In this document: piece after piece, positions 9,130 to 16,920 of the stretch
Layout of the letters: each line of letters opens with the position of its first letter
Numbering within the stretch: the first letter of the stretch is position 1
Assembly: GCF_002078175.1 (NCBI RefSeq)
Contig: NZ_MWFK01000001.1
Location: 1,302,001 to 1,366,000, forward strand
DNA: 64,000 nt
Direction of reading: 5' to 3'
Source: Streptomyces sp. M41(2017)
GTDB taxonomy: Bacteria > Actinomycetota > Actinomycetes > Streptomycetales > Streptomycetaceae
The notes under the pieces: generated by a model
Seen by the model: the letters and a program-made list of their open reading frames with translations, nothing else
Told to the model about the DNA's origin: nothing
Database searches by the model: none
Made by a program: the position numbers and the translations under genes

Positions 9130-9681
9130 TCAGAGGGTGTCGAGACCCTCCGCGGCGCGCTTCTCGCGCAGTTCCATGATCGCGCGGCGGCGGGCCAGGC
9201 GGTGGGTGCGGCGGATCTGGGCCTCCTGGTAGCGGCGCTCGTCGCGCTCGGTCTCGGGGAGGACCTGCGGGACCCGGCGCGGCTTGCCGTCGGCGTCGAC
9301 GGCGGCGAAGACCAGGTAGGCCGAGCCGACCTGCTGGGCGGGCGTCGACTCGTTCCAGCGCTCGGCGAGGACCCGGACGCCCACCTCCATCGAGGTCCGG
9401 CCCGTCCAGTTGACCTGCGCCTTCACATGGACGAGGTCGCCCACGCGGACCGGTTCGAGGAAGGCCATCTCGTCCATCGAGGCGGTGACGGCCGGCCCGC
9501 CGGAGTGCCGCCCGGCCACCGCGCCCGCCGCGTCGTCGACGAGCTTCATGATCACGCCACCGTGCACCGTGCCCAGGAGGTTGGTGTCGTTGTGGGTCAT
9601 GATGTGGCTCAGGGTGGTCCGGGACGCGGAGGTCGGCTTGCCCGGAATATCGAATTCCGGGTTGGGGGCCAGGTCTGTCAT
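9130..9681 (-). CDS. Acyl-CoA thioesterase, hotdog fold
   Basis: A 183-residue protein of the YciA/BACH-type acyl-CoA hydrolase family, starting at ATG 9681 (TDLAPNPEF). The hotdog core shows the family signature N-x-x-G-T-V-H-G-G-V-I-M with D in LVDDAAG (around residue 45), followed by VTASMDEMAFLEPVRVGD. It hydrolyses acyl-CoA to free acid and CoA in the cytoplasm; chain-length preference cannot be read. The C-terminus is a charged helix (RRTHRLARRRAIMELREK). It is divergent from LCP5, with two short inverted repeats in the shared promoter region. A longer upstream reading frame to 9792 has no supporting features. Confidence 0.88.
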   Translation of the reverse strand: MTDLAPNPEFDIPGKPTSASRTTLSHIMTHNDTNLLGTVHGGVIMKLVDDAAGAVAGRHSGGPAVTASMDEMAFLEPVRVGDLVHVKAQVNWTGRTSMEVGVRVLAERWNESTPAQQVGSAYLVFAAVDADGKPRRVPQVLPETERDERRYQEAQIRRTHRLARRRAIMELREKRAAEGLDTL

Positions 9682-9717
9682 GACGTCCACCTTATGCCGG
9701 GGGCACACACGGTCGTT

Positions 9718-9734
9718 TTGCATCAGCTCTGCAA
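9718..9734. promoter_or_regulatory. Inverted repeat TTGCA-N7-TGCAA in divergent promoter
   Basis: TTGCA (9718-9722) and TGCAA (9730-9734) are exact inverted half-sites in the 119-base gap between the thioesterase and LCP5. The symmetric layout fits a dimeric repressor site. No regulator is identified. Confidence 0.35.
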
Positions 9735-9758
9735 CAGGCGTGACCCAGATCTCCCGGC

Positions 9759-9772
9759 TCTCTTGTAAGAGA
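9759..9772. promoter_or_regulatory. Palindrome TCTCTTGTAAGAGA upstream of LCP5
   Basis: The arms TCTCTT and AAGAGA are exact complements around GT. It ends 28 bases before the LCP5 start. It may be an operator or a small hairpin in the leader; this AT-rich palindrome stands out from the GC-rich surroundings. Confidence 0.35.
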
Positions 9773-9800
9773 CATGGTGGAGCCCTGCACACTGGTCGGC

Positions 9801-11096
9801 ATGAACGATTGGCCCGACGACAGCCGCGGCAACGGCGGCAACCGCTACGGACGCGGCAGCGCAGGCTCGCAGCCTGAAGGTGCCCGCGTCATGCGCCAGG
9901 TCCGCCGTGGACCGTCGGCACCCGCTCCGGGCCCGGACGCACCGCCGTACGGCGGCGGGGTGCCCCGGCAGCCTCAGTACGTCGACGGGCAGGGCTACGA
10001 CGACGGCTACGACAACGGGTACGACTCCGGCTACAACACGGGGCACGTGTACGGCGCCCCGGGCGGCCCCGGCGGTCCGCAGGGCCCCGGCGCCGGTCCC
10101 GGCCGTCCGCGTCAGGCACCGAACTGGCGGCGCCGGATCAAGTGGACGGCGATCACGCTGGTCACGCTGCTGGTCGTGGTCTCCGTCGGCACCTACTTCT
10201 GGGCCGACTCCAAGCTGCACCGTGACGTCGATCTCTCCAAGGTCATCGACCGGCCGGAGGCCGGTGAGGGCACGAACTACCTGATCGTCGGTTCCGACAG
10301 CCGCGCCGGCATGTCCGCGGAGGACAAGAAGAAGCTGCACACCGGCTCGGCCGCGGGCAAGCGCACCGACTCGATGATGATCCTGCACACCGGGAGCAAC
10401 GGGTCGACGCTGGTCTCGCTGCCGCGTGACTCGGACGTCGAGATCCCCACGTTCAAGGGTTCCGACTCCGGCAAGACGTACCAGGGCACCGGCCGGCACG
10501 TGAAGCTGAACGCGGCCTACGCCGAGGACGGCCCCGAACTGCTCGTGCGCACGGTCGAGTTCAACACCGGCCTGCGCATCGACCACTACACGGAGATCGG
10601 CTTCGGCGGCTTCGCGAAGATCGTCGACGCGGTCGGCGGTGTCGAGATGAACCTCGACAAGGGCTTCAAGGACAAGTACTCGGGCGCCGACTTCAAGGCG
10701 GGCAAGCAGACGCTGAACGGCGAGCAGGCCCTGGCGTTCGTCCGGACCCGGCACGCGTTCGCCGCCTCCGACCTGGAGCGCACCAAGAACCAGCAGAAGT
10801 TCCTGGCCGCGCTGGCCCACCAGGTGGCGACCCCGTCGACGGTGCTGAACCCGTTCAAGCTCTACCCGACCATGGGCGCCGGCCTCGACAGCCTCGTCGT
10901 CGACAAGGACATGAGCCTGTGGGACCTGGCCGACATGTTCTGGGCCATGAAGGGCGTCACCGGCGGCGAGGGCAAGTCGATGAACATGCCGATCTCCGGC
11001 TCCACGGGCGGCAACCTCGTCTGGGACAAGACGAAGGTGAAGGAGCTGGTGACCCAGCTCAAGAACGACGACAAGGTGACGGTCACCGGCAACTGA
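9801..11096 (+). CDS. LCP family ligase 5 (no LytR_C)
   Basis: About 431 residues from ATG 9801 (NDWPDDSRGN); an in-frame ATG at 9774 is an alternative. The cytoplasmic tail is long (about 110 residues) and has a Tyr/Asp/Gly repeat (YDDGYDNGYDSGYNTG) followed by a Gly/Pro run. One transmembrane helix (TAITLVTLLVVVSVGTYFW) leads to the LCP domain: YLIVGSDSR, RTDSMMIL, LPRDSDV and RTRHAFAASDLERTKNQQ. It lacks the LytR_C domain found in LCP2-4. It is predicted to attach glycopolymers to peptidoglycan. A strong hairpin follows 30 bases after the stop. Confidence 0.9.
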   Translation: MNDWPDDSRGNGGNRYGRGSAGSQPEGARVMRQVRRGPSAPAPGPDAPPYGGGVPRQPQYVDGQGYDDGYDNGYDSGYNTGHVYGAPGGPGGPQGPGAGPGRPRQAPNWRRRIKWTAITLVTLLVVVSVGTYFWADSKLHRDVDLSKVIDRPEAGEGTNYLIVGSDSRAGMSAEDKKKLHTGSAAGKRTDSMMILHTGSNGSTLVSLPRDSDVEIPTFKGSDSGKTYQGTGRHVKLNAAYAEDGPELLVRTVEFNTGLRIDHYTEIGFGGFAKIVDAVGGVEMNLDKGFKDKYSGADFKAGKQTLNGEQALAFVRTRHAFAASDLERTKNQQKFLAALAHQVATPSTVLNPFKLYPTMGAGLDSLVVDKDMSLWDLADMFWAMKGVTGGEGKSMNMPISGSTGGNLVWDKTKVKELVTQLKNDDKVTVTGN

Positions 11097-11126
11097 GCCC
11101 GCGCCGGACCGGCTGACGTACGACGA

Positions 11127-11165
11127 AAAGGTGGGAGGCCCCCTCGGGGGGTGCCTCCCACCTTT
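11127..11165. terminator. Terminator between LCP5 and acyl-CoA dehydrogenase
   Basis: Arms 11127-11139 (AAAGGTGGGAGGC) and 11153-11165 are exact complements with a 13-base GC-rich loop. Convergent genes end on both sides. Confidence 0.8.
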
Positions 11166-11198
11166 CGCGTCGGCCGGCCGTCACCGACCGTTTTCTGA

Positions 11199-12371
11199 CT
11201 ACGGCAGGTTGCGGGCCATGACGATCCGCTGGACCTGGTTCGTACCCTCGTAGATCTGCGTGATCTTCGCGTCGCGCATCATGCGCTCGACCGGGTAGTC
11301 GCGGGTGTAGCCGTAGCCGCCGAGGAGCTGGACGGCGTCCGTGGTGACCTCCATGGCGACGTCCGAGGCGAAGCACTTGGCGGCGGCGCCCTGGAAGGTG
11401 AGTCCCTTTTCCCCACCTCCGGCGGCGACGCGCTCCGAGGTGGCGGCAGCCGCGTACGTGAGCTGGCGGGCGGCCTCGATCTTCATGGCCATGTCGGCGA
11501 GCATGAACTGGATGCCCTGGAAGTCGGCGATCGGCTTGCCGAACTGCTTGCGCTCCTGGACGTAGCCCTTGGCGTAGTCGAGGGCGCCCTGGGCGATGCC
11601 GAGGGCCTGGGCCGCGATGGTGATGCGGGTGTGGTCCAGCGTCTTCATGGCGGTCGCGAAGCCGGTGCCCTCCTCGCCGATCATGCGGTCGGCCGGGATG
11701 CGCACGTTGTCGAGGTAGACCTCGCGGGTCGGGCTGCCCTTGATGCCGAGCTTGCGCTCCGGGACACCGAAGGAGACGCCCTCGTCGGACTTCTCGACCA
11801 CGAAGGCGGAGATGCCCTTGGAGCGCTTCGTCGGGTCGGTGACGGCCATCACCGTGTAGTACTCGGAGACGCCCGCGTTGGTGATCCAGCGCTTGACGCC
11901 GTTCAGGACCCAGAAGTCGCCGTCGCGCACGGCCTTGGTCTTCATGCCGGCCGCGTCGGAACCGGCGTCCGGTTCGGAGAGGCAGTACGAGAACATGCCG
12001 TCGCCCTTGGCGAGCGGGCCCAGGTACTTCTTCTTCAGGTCCTCGGAGCCGGAGAGGATCACCGGCAGCGAGCCGAGCTTGTTCACGGCGGGGATCAGCG
12101 AGGAGGACGCGCAGACGCGGGCCACCTCCTCGATCACGATGACCGTGGCGAGGGCGTCGGCGCCCGCGCCGCCGTACTCCTCGGGGACGTGCACGGCGTG
12201 CAGGTCGTTGGCGACGAGGGCGTCCAGCGCCTCCTGCGGGAAGCGGGCCTCCTCGTCCACGGCCGCGGCGAACGGCGCGATCTTCGCCTCGGCCAGCGAA
12301 CGGATCGCGTCCCGGAGCATGTCGTGCTCCTCGGACGGGCGGTACAGGTCGAAATCAGCCGATCCGGCCAA
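11199..12371 (-). CDS. Acyl-CoA dehydrogenase
   Basis: A 390-residue FAD enzyme that makes the alpha-beta double bond of acyl-CoA in beta-oxidation or branched-chain catabolism. The length and order of domains are standard: an N-terminal helical domain, a beta domain with CLSEPDAGSDAAG and the WITNAG flavin loop, and a C-terminal helical domain. The catalytic base is Glu375 in IYEGTNQ, the position used by short- and medium-chain enzymes. RMMRDAKI and the QLLGGYGYTRDYPVER segment are also typical. The start is TTG 12371 with GGAG 11 bases upstream. Its promoter faces that of ugd across a 189-base AT-richer gap. Confidence 0.92.
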   Translation of the reverse strand: MAGSADFDLYRPSEEHDMLRDAIRSLAEAKIAPFAAAVDEEARFPQEALDALVANDLHAVHVPEEYGGAGADALATVIVIEEVARVCASSSLIPAVNKLGSLPVILSGSEDLKKKYLGPLAKGDGMFSYCLSEPDAGSDAAGMKTKAVRDGDFWVLNGVKRWITNAGVSEYYTVMAVTDPTKRSKGISAFVVEKSDEGVSFGVPERKLGIKGSPTREVYLDNVRIPADRMIGEEGTGFATAMKTLDHTRITIAAQALGIAQGALDYAKGYVQERKQFGKPIADFQGIQFMLADMAMKIEAARQLTYAAAATSERVAAGGGEKGLTFQGAAAKCFASDVAMEVTTDAVQLLGGYGYTRDYPVERMMRDAKITQIYEGTNQVQRIVMARNLP

Positions 12372-12560
12372 GGTCTCTCACGCTCCAAGGAATGCTGTGA
12401 CAGCGACGCTAACTACTGTTAAGTAACCCAAATTTTAGGGGTCCGCCCACGCGAGGGATACGTGAGCTTGGCGACAAGGGGGAAACTGCCCGTGAAAGCG
12501 CTCCCCCAAGCCCCGACTATGCTCGGGCGCGCACCGACGCCGCACACCCCAGGAGCACCC

Positions 12561-13904
12561 ATGGCCCTCAAGATCACCGTGATCGGCACCGGCTACCTCG
12601 GCGCCACGCACGCCGCGGCCATGGCCGAACTCGGCTTCGAGGTGCTCGGGCTCGACGTGGTGCCGGAGAAGATCGAGATGCTCCAGCGGGGCGAGGTCCC
12701 GATGTACGAGCCCGGTCTGGAGGAGCTGCTGCGCAAGCACGTGGCCGGGATCGAGGGCTCGACGGGCCGGCTGCGCTTCACCCTGGACTGGGCCGAGGCC
12801 GGGGCCTTCGGCGACGTTCACTTCGTCTGCGTGAACACCCCGCAGAAGCACGGCGAGTACGCGTGCGACATGTCGTACGTCGACTCCGCCTTCGAGTCGC
12901 TCGCGCCGCACCTGCACGGTCCCGCGCTGGTCGTCGGCAAGTCCACCGTGCCGGTGGGTTCGGCGGCGCGGCTGGCGGAGCGGCTCGCGGAGCTGGCGCC
13001 CGCCGGGGAGGACGCCGAGCTCGCCTGGAACCCCGAGTTCCTGCGGGAGGGCTTCGCGGTGAACGACACCCTGCACCCCGACCGGATCGTGGTGGGTGTG
13101 CGCAGCGAGCGCGCCGAGAAGCTGCTGCGCGAGGTCTATGTCACGCCGGTCGCGGAGGGGTCGCCGTTCGTGGTGACCGACTTCCCGACCGCCGAGCTGG
13201 TGAAGACGTCCGCGAACTCCTTCCTCGCCACGAAGATCTCGTTCATCAACGCGATGGCCGAGGTGTGCGAGGCCGCCGACGGCGACGTGGCCAAGCTGGC
13301 CGAGGCCATAGGGCACGACGAGCGGATCGGGAAGAAGTTCCTGCGGGCCGGGATCGGCTTCGGGGGCGGCTGTCTGCCCAAGGACATCCGCGCGTTCATG
13401 GCGCGCGCCGGTGAGCTGGGCGCCGACCAGGCGCTGACGTTCCTGCGCGAGGTCGACGCCATCAACATGCGGCGCCGCGGTCAGATGGTGGAGATGGCGC
13501 GTGAGGCGCTCGGTGGCGGCTCGTTCCTCGGCAAGCGGGTCGCCGTGCTCGGCGCGACCTTCAAGCCGGACTCGGACGACGTGCGGGACTCCCCGGCGCT
13601 GAACGTCGCCGGGCAGATCCACCTCCAGGGCGGCCAGGTCACCGTCTACGACCCGAAGGGCATGGCGAACGCGCGCCGGCTCTTCCCCACACTGGGGTAC
13701 GCCGACACCGCGACGCAGGCCGTGCGGGGCGCCGATGTGGTCCTGCACCTGACGGAGTGGCGGGAGTTCCGCGAGCTGGACCCGGCGGTGCTGGGCGAGG
13801 CGGTCACGTCCCGGGTGCTGCTGGACGGACGGAACGCGCTGGATCCCGAGGTGTGGCGCCGGGCCGGCTGGACGTACCGGGCGATGGGGCGGCCCACCGC
13901 CTGA
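12561..13904 (+). CDS. ugd: UDP-glucose 6-dehydrogenase
   Basis: A 447-residue enzyme that oxidises UDP-glucose to UDP-glucuronate with two NAD+, supplying precursors for surface polysaccharides. It starts at ATG 12561, 5 bases after AGGAG. The Rossmann motif GTGYLG is at residues 8-13; catalytic Cys271 sits in GFGGGCLPKD; NPEFLREG and the central helix KTSANSFLATKISF are diagnostic. The C-terminal UDP-binding domain has LGATFKPDSDDVRDSP. It may feed the glycopolymer work of the LCP/glycosyltransferase block upstream (inference). A 17-bp hairpin follows the stop. Confidence 0.95.
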   Translation: MALKITVIGTGYLGATHAAAMAELGFEVLGLDVVPEKIEMLQRGEVPMYEPGLEELLRKHVAGIEGSTGRLRFTLDWAEAGAFGDVHFVCVNTPQKHGEYACDMSYVDSAFESLAPHLHGPALVVGKSTVPVGSAARLAERLAELAPAGEDAELAWNPEFLREGFAVNDTLHPDRIVVGVRSERAEKLLREVYVTPVAEGSPFVVTDFPTAELVKTSANSFLATKISFINAMAEVCEAADGDVAKLAEAIGHDERIGKKFLRAGIGFGGGCLPKDIRAFMARAGELGADQALTFLREVDAINMRRRGQMVEMAREALGGGSFLGKRVAVLGATFKPDSDDVRDSPALNVAGQIHLQGGQVTVYDPKGMANARRLFPTLGYADTATQAVRGADVVLHLTEWREFRELDPAVLGEAVTSRVLLDGRNALDPEVWRRAGWTYRAMGRPTA

Positions 13905-13916
13905 GGGTGCCGGGGC

Positions 13917-13957
13917 GACGCCGGTCCGGCCGAGGCTCAGTCGGCCGGACCGGCGTC
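13917..13957. terminator. Terminator after ugd, 17-bp perfect stem
   Basis: Arms 13917-13933 and 13941-13957 are exact complements, loop GGCTCAG. It separates ugd from the convergent CGNR regulator gene. Confidence 0.88.
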
Positions 13958-14030
13958 CGTTGCATTCTGCACCACTTCGCCGTGCGGTGGACGGCGGTCG
14001 CCCGACTCCCCTCGGCCCCCTGCCCGGGGG

Positions 14031-14597
14031 CTACTTGGCGCGGTAGCGGCGCATCTTGGCGCGCGCCCCGCACACCGACATCGAGCACCAGCGGCCGCGT
14101 CCCGCCGGTGAGCGGTCGTAGTAGGCCCAGTGGCAGTCCGGGGCCTCGCAGGCCTTGAGTCGCGGCCAGGTGCCCTCGACGAGCGACTCGGCGACCGCGA
14201 CGGCGATCCGGGAGGCCAGGGGCACCCGGGCGGCCGACGAGCCCGAAGGACCCGAGGTGTTCGGGGAGTTCGGGTCGGTGGAGGTGTCGGCGTTCCCGGC
14301 GGGGGTCAGGCGGGCGCTGCCGTCGTGCTCGTCGACGGTCAGCCGCAGCGGGGCCCGGGCGAGGAGTTCGCCGAGCGGGGCGACCGCGGCGTGGGCCGGG
14401 TGTCCCGCGTGGGCCAGGCACACCGCCCGCAGCGACTCGCGCAGTTCACGTGCGCCGGCCACCTCGTCCGGGGTGAGGCCGAGGCGGGCGGGACCGTCGG
14501 CGGTGTCCAGGGAGTCGGCGCCCGATGCGAGGTCCAGGGTGTTCACCAGGGTCTGGACCAGGGCGAGGCCGCCGGGTGCGGGCGCTCGGTCGTTCAT
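14031..14597 (-). CDS. CGNR zinc-finger (ABATE-type) putative regulator
   Basis: A 188-residue protein starting at ATG 14597. The N-terminal part (LVNTLDLASGADSL...) matches the stress-responsive ABATE domain. The C-terminus (about residues 145-188) is a CGNR zinc finger: C-E-A-P-D-C-H-W and R-W-C-S-M-S-V-C-G-A-R supply Cys ligands. The motif reads CGAR, so Asn of the name-giving CGNR is Ala. Such proteins are thought to be transcription regulators; targets are unknown. Its promoter is divergent from the tandem VOC genes, which makes those its simplest candidate targets. Confidence 0.8.
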   Translation of the reverse strand: MNDRAPAPGGLALVQTLVNTLDLASGADSLDTADGPARLGLTPDEVAGARELRESLRAVCLAHAGHPAHAAVAPLGELLARAPLRLTVDEHDGSARLTPAGNADTSTDPNSPNTSGPSGSSAARVPLASRIAVAVAESLVEGTWPRLKACEAPDCHWAYYDRSPAGRGRWCSMSVCGARAKMRRYRAK

Positions 14598-14688
14598 GCT
14601 TGCGACGTTACCTCCTGTGCGGGAGTATGGGGTAACCGTTACCTCTTGAGTCGACGTACCAGTAACCCGCACGCACACGGAGGAAGTC

Positions 14689-15048
14689 ATGGCTCTCGCC
14701 ACGCTCGACGTCGTCGTCCTGGACTGTCCCGACCCGCGCGCGCTGGCCGGGTTCTACGCCGAGGTGCTCGGCGGCACCGTCCGGAACGAGGGCGACTGGG
14801 TCGACCTCGACCTGCCCGGCGGCCGCAGGCTGGCGTTCCAGGCCGCGCCCGCGTACACGGCGCCCCGGTGGCCCGGCCCCGACGGGGCGCAGCAGTTCCA
14901 CCTGGATCTGGCCGTCGAGGACCTGGACGCCGCGGAGAAGGGCGTGCTGGCGCTCGGCGCCCGCCCGCTGGACACCGAGGACCGGTCCCGCTCGTTCCGT
15001 GTGTACGCGGACCCCGCCGGGCACCCGTTCTGCCTCTGCGCCTGCTGA
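14689..15048 (+). CDS. VOC/glyoxalase-like protein A
   Basis: A 119-residue single-module vicinal-oxygen-chelate protein, starting at ATG 14689 after GGAGGAAGTC. The opening VVLDCPDPRALAGFYAEVLGG, QQFHLDL in the middle and ending AGHPFCLC are typical of the Glyoxalase_6 group common in actinomycetes. Members bind metal or small hydrophobic compounds and several give drug or electrophile resistance; the substrate here cannot be assigned. It is followed 62 bases later by a paralogue, and is divergent from a CGNR regulator. Confidence 0.82.
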   Translation: MALATLDVVVLDCPDPRALAGFYAEVLGGTVRNEGDWVDLDLPGGRRLAFQAAPAYTAPRWPGPDGAQQFHLDLAVEDLDAAEKGVLALGARPLDTEDRSRSFRVYADPAGHPFCLCAC

Positions 15049-15110
15049 GCGCGGCTGTCCCGCCGCCCCGGCCCCCGCGCCCGCGGGGTTCACCTCTGGA
15101 GGAGCACGTC

Positions 15111-15518
15111 ATGGAACAGCCCGTCGCCCGTCTGCGGAACGTCGTCCTCGACTGTCCGGATCCCCGTGCGCTCGCCGCCTTCTACGCGGCCGTGGCGGGC
15201 GGTATGCCGGAGGCGGAGGACGACGACTGGGTCGTCCTGCGCATCCCGGGCGGGCCCCGGCTGGCCTTCCAGCGGGCGCCGGGGCACGTCCCGCCGCGCT
15301 GGCCGAGCGCCGCCGGGGACTCGCAGCAGTTCCATCTGGACTTCGAGGCCGGTTCGACCTGGGAGGCCGTCGACGCGGCGCAGGAGCGGGTGCTCGCACT
15401 GGGCGCCCGTCCGCTCGACCTGGACGACGAGGACGGGAAGAAGGACTTCCGGGTGTTCGCCGATCCGGCCGGGCACCCGTTCTGCCTGTGCATGATCGAC
15501 GCCCCCGGGGCAGCCTGA
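15111..15518 (+). CDS. VOC/glyoxalase-like protein B (tandem paralogue)
   Basis: A 135-residue paralogue of the preceding gene, starting at ATG 15111 with TGGAGGAG upstream. Shared blocks are VVLDCPDPRALAAFYA, RLAFQRAP, QQFHLDF, LALGARPLDLDD and DPAGHPFCLC, in the same order. It has a longer central loop (GSTWEAVDAAQERV) and extra C-terminal residues. The pair looks like a tandem duplication, probably forming one transcript. The function is unassigned beyond the VOC fold. Confidence 0.82.
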   Translation: MEQPVARLRNVVLDCPDPRALAAFYAAVAGGMPEAEDDDWVVLRIPGGPRLAFQRAPGHVPPRWPSAAGDSQQFHLDFEAGSTWEAVDAAQERVLALGARPLDLDDEDGKKDFRVFADPAGHPFCLCMIDAPGAA

Positions 15519-15567
15519 CCCGGCACTCCGCCGGCGGTTCCCCGCCCGGGGCGCGGCCGCCGGGACC

Positions 15568-16734
15568 TCAGCCGTCCAGGTCGGCGATCCTCGCGCAGGA
15601 CGGCGGGCGGCGCTGCTGGGCGGCCCGGGCCGTGAACTCCGCACTGCGCAGCACGCGCTGGACGTTGCCCCAGGTGAGCAGCGCGAGGTCGGACGTGGAC
15701 CAGCCGCGGGAGATCAGTTCCGCGACGAGGTGGGGGTAGCAGGAGGCGTCGGCGAGGTCCTGGGGGTGGGCCGCGCCCGAGTCGTACGTGCCGGAGAGGC
15801 CGACGCACTCCGCGCCCGCGAGCGCGCGGACGTGGTCGAGGTGGTCGGCGACGTCCCGTACGGAGGGGCCGGTCTGCTCGGCGGTCAGCGGGACGAGGCA
15901 CAGGCCCTTGGCGGCGCCCAGTTCGGTGAGGACCTCGTCGGGGAGGTTCGCCGGGTGGGGGCGCAGGGCGCGGGCGGCGGAGCGGGTGAACAGGACCGGG
16001 GCCTTGGTCACGGCGAGGACGCGGCGGACGGTGGCGTCCGAGGCGCCGGAGAGGTCGGCGAGGACGCCGAGCCGGTTCATCTCGCGCAGCACCTCCTCGC
16101 CGAAGCGGGTGAGGCCGGCCTCGCTCGCCCAGGAGACACCCGTGAGCGTGAGGATGCGCAGGCCGAGGGTGTGCAGGGCGCGCAGGATGCCCAGGGAGTC
16201 TCCGAGCGCGGCGGCTCCGGCGGGGCCGAGGACGACGGCGATGCGGCCGCAGTTGCGGGCGTCGGCGATCTCGGCGGCGCCGCGCGCCATGCGCAGCCCC
16301 TCGGGGTGTGCGAGGACCACCGTCTTGACCAGGTCGAGCTGCTCCATGGTGGCGCCGACGGCGCGGTCCCCGGCGAGGCCCTCGGGCAGGTGCAGGGACC
16401 AGAACAGGGCGCCCACGTGCCCTTCGCGCAGCCGGGGCAGGTCGGTGTCGACGGCGCTCTCGCCCAGCTCCAGATCGAAATAGGGCAGGTGGCGCAGCGC
16501 CCAGGGCAGGCCGGTGTAGCCGTCGGCGACGGGGTTGCCGACCAGGAACGCGCGGGCGCGCGCGAGCGGGTCCGCGCCGGGTTCGTTCCCGGGGGCTCCG
16601 CGGCCGGTGCCGGTGCCGGTGTCGGCGAGGCTGCGGGCCGCGGGGGCCGGCGGTTCGGACGCGGGCCAGGCAGCGGGCGGGTCGAGCTCTCCCACCTCGA
16701 CGGCGGTGGCCAGTTCGTCCTGCAGGTCTGCCAT
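15568..16734 (-). CDS. Peptidase M19 homologue lacking metal ligands (probable pseudoenzyme)
   Basis: A 388-residue paralogue of the next gene upstream, aligned along its full length (for example DGYTGLPWAL against [10 protein letters not shown]). Every metal-binding position of renal-dipeptidase-type enzymes is changed. The H-x-D pair is Tyr73-Thr-Gly75; the bridging Glu in GAEGG becomes GPAG; His in DLSH becomes DLSG; His in FSHSS becomes FTRSA; and Asp in GGDYDG becomes SGTYDS. The fold core and C-terminal NVQRVLRSAE segment remain. It should not be a zinc dipeptidase; a regulatory or binding role is more likely. The reading frame is intact and GC3 is high, so it is under selection. Start at ATG 16734. 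Confidence 0.85.
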   Translation of the reverse strand: MADLQDELATAVEVGELDPPAAWPASEPPAPAARSLADTGTGTGRGAPGNEPGADPLARARAFLVGNPVADGYTGLPWALRHLPYFDLELGESAVDTDLPRLREGHVGALFWSLHLPEGLAGDRAVGATMEQLDLVKTVVLAHPEGLRMARGAAEIADARNCGRIAVVLGPAGAAALGDSLGILRALHTLGLRILTLTGVSWASEAGLTRFGEEVLREMNRLGVLADLSGASDATVRRVLAVTKAPVLFTRSAARALRPHPANLPDEVLTELGAAKGLCLVPLTAEQTGPSVRDVADHLDHVRALAGAECVGLSGTYDSGAAHPQDLADASCYPHLVAELISRGWSTSDLALLTWGNVQRVLRSAEFTARAAQQRRPPSCARIADLDG

Positions 16735-16869
16735 GACAGGCTCCGGGGGGTGGACGGCGGTGATCGCAGTACCGCCACCGTGGCACGGAGCCCGGAGGGC
16801 CACCCGGTGGGTGGGGCGTTCGGGGGTACGTGTACGCCCCACGGGAGAGGCGGTGGCGGCCCTGGCATG

Positions 16870-16906
16870 CCGAAGGCGCCCGGCCGGTCGGCACGGGCGC
16901 CTTCGG
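16870..16906 (-). terminator. Terminator after the active dipeptidase
   Basis: Arms 16870-16882 and 16894-16906 (CCGAAGGCGCCCG and complement) form a 13-bp stem just after the minus-strand dipeptidase stop. It should cut the purK-purE-dipeptidase transcript before the pseudoenzyme gene. Confidence 0.75.
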
Positions 16907-16920
16907 AGGAGCGGGGGACG

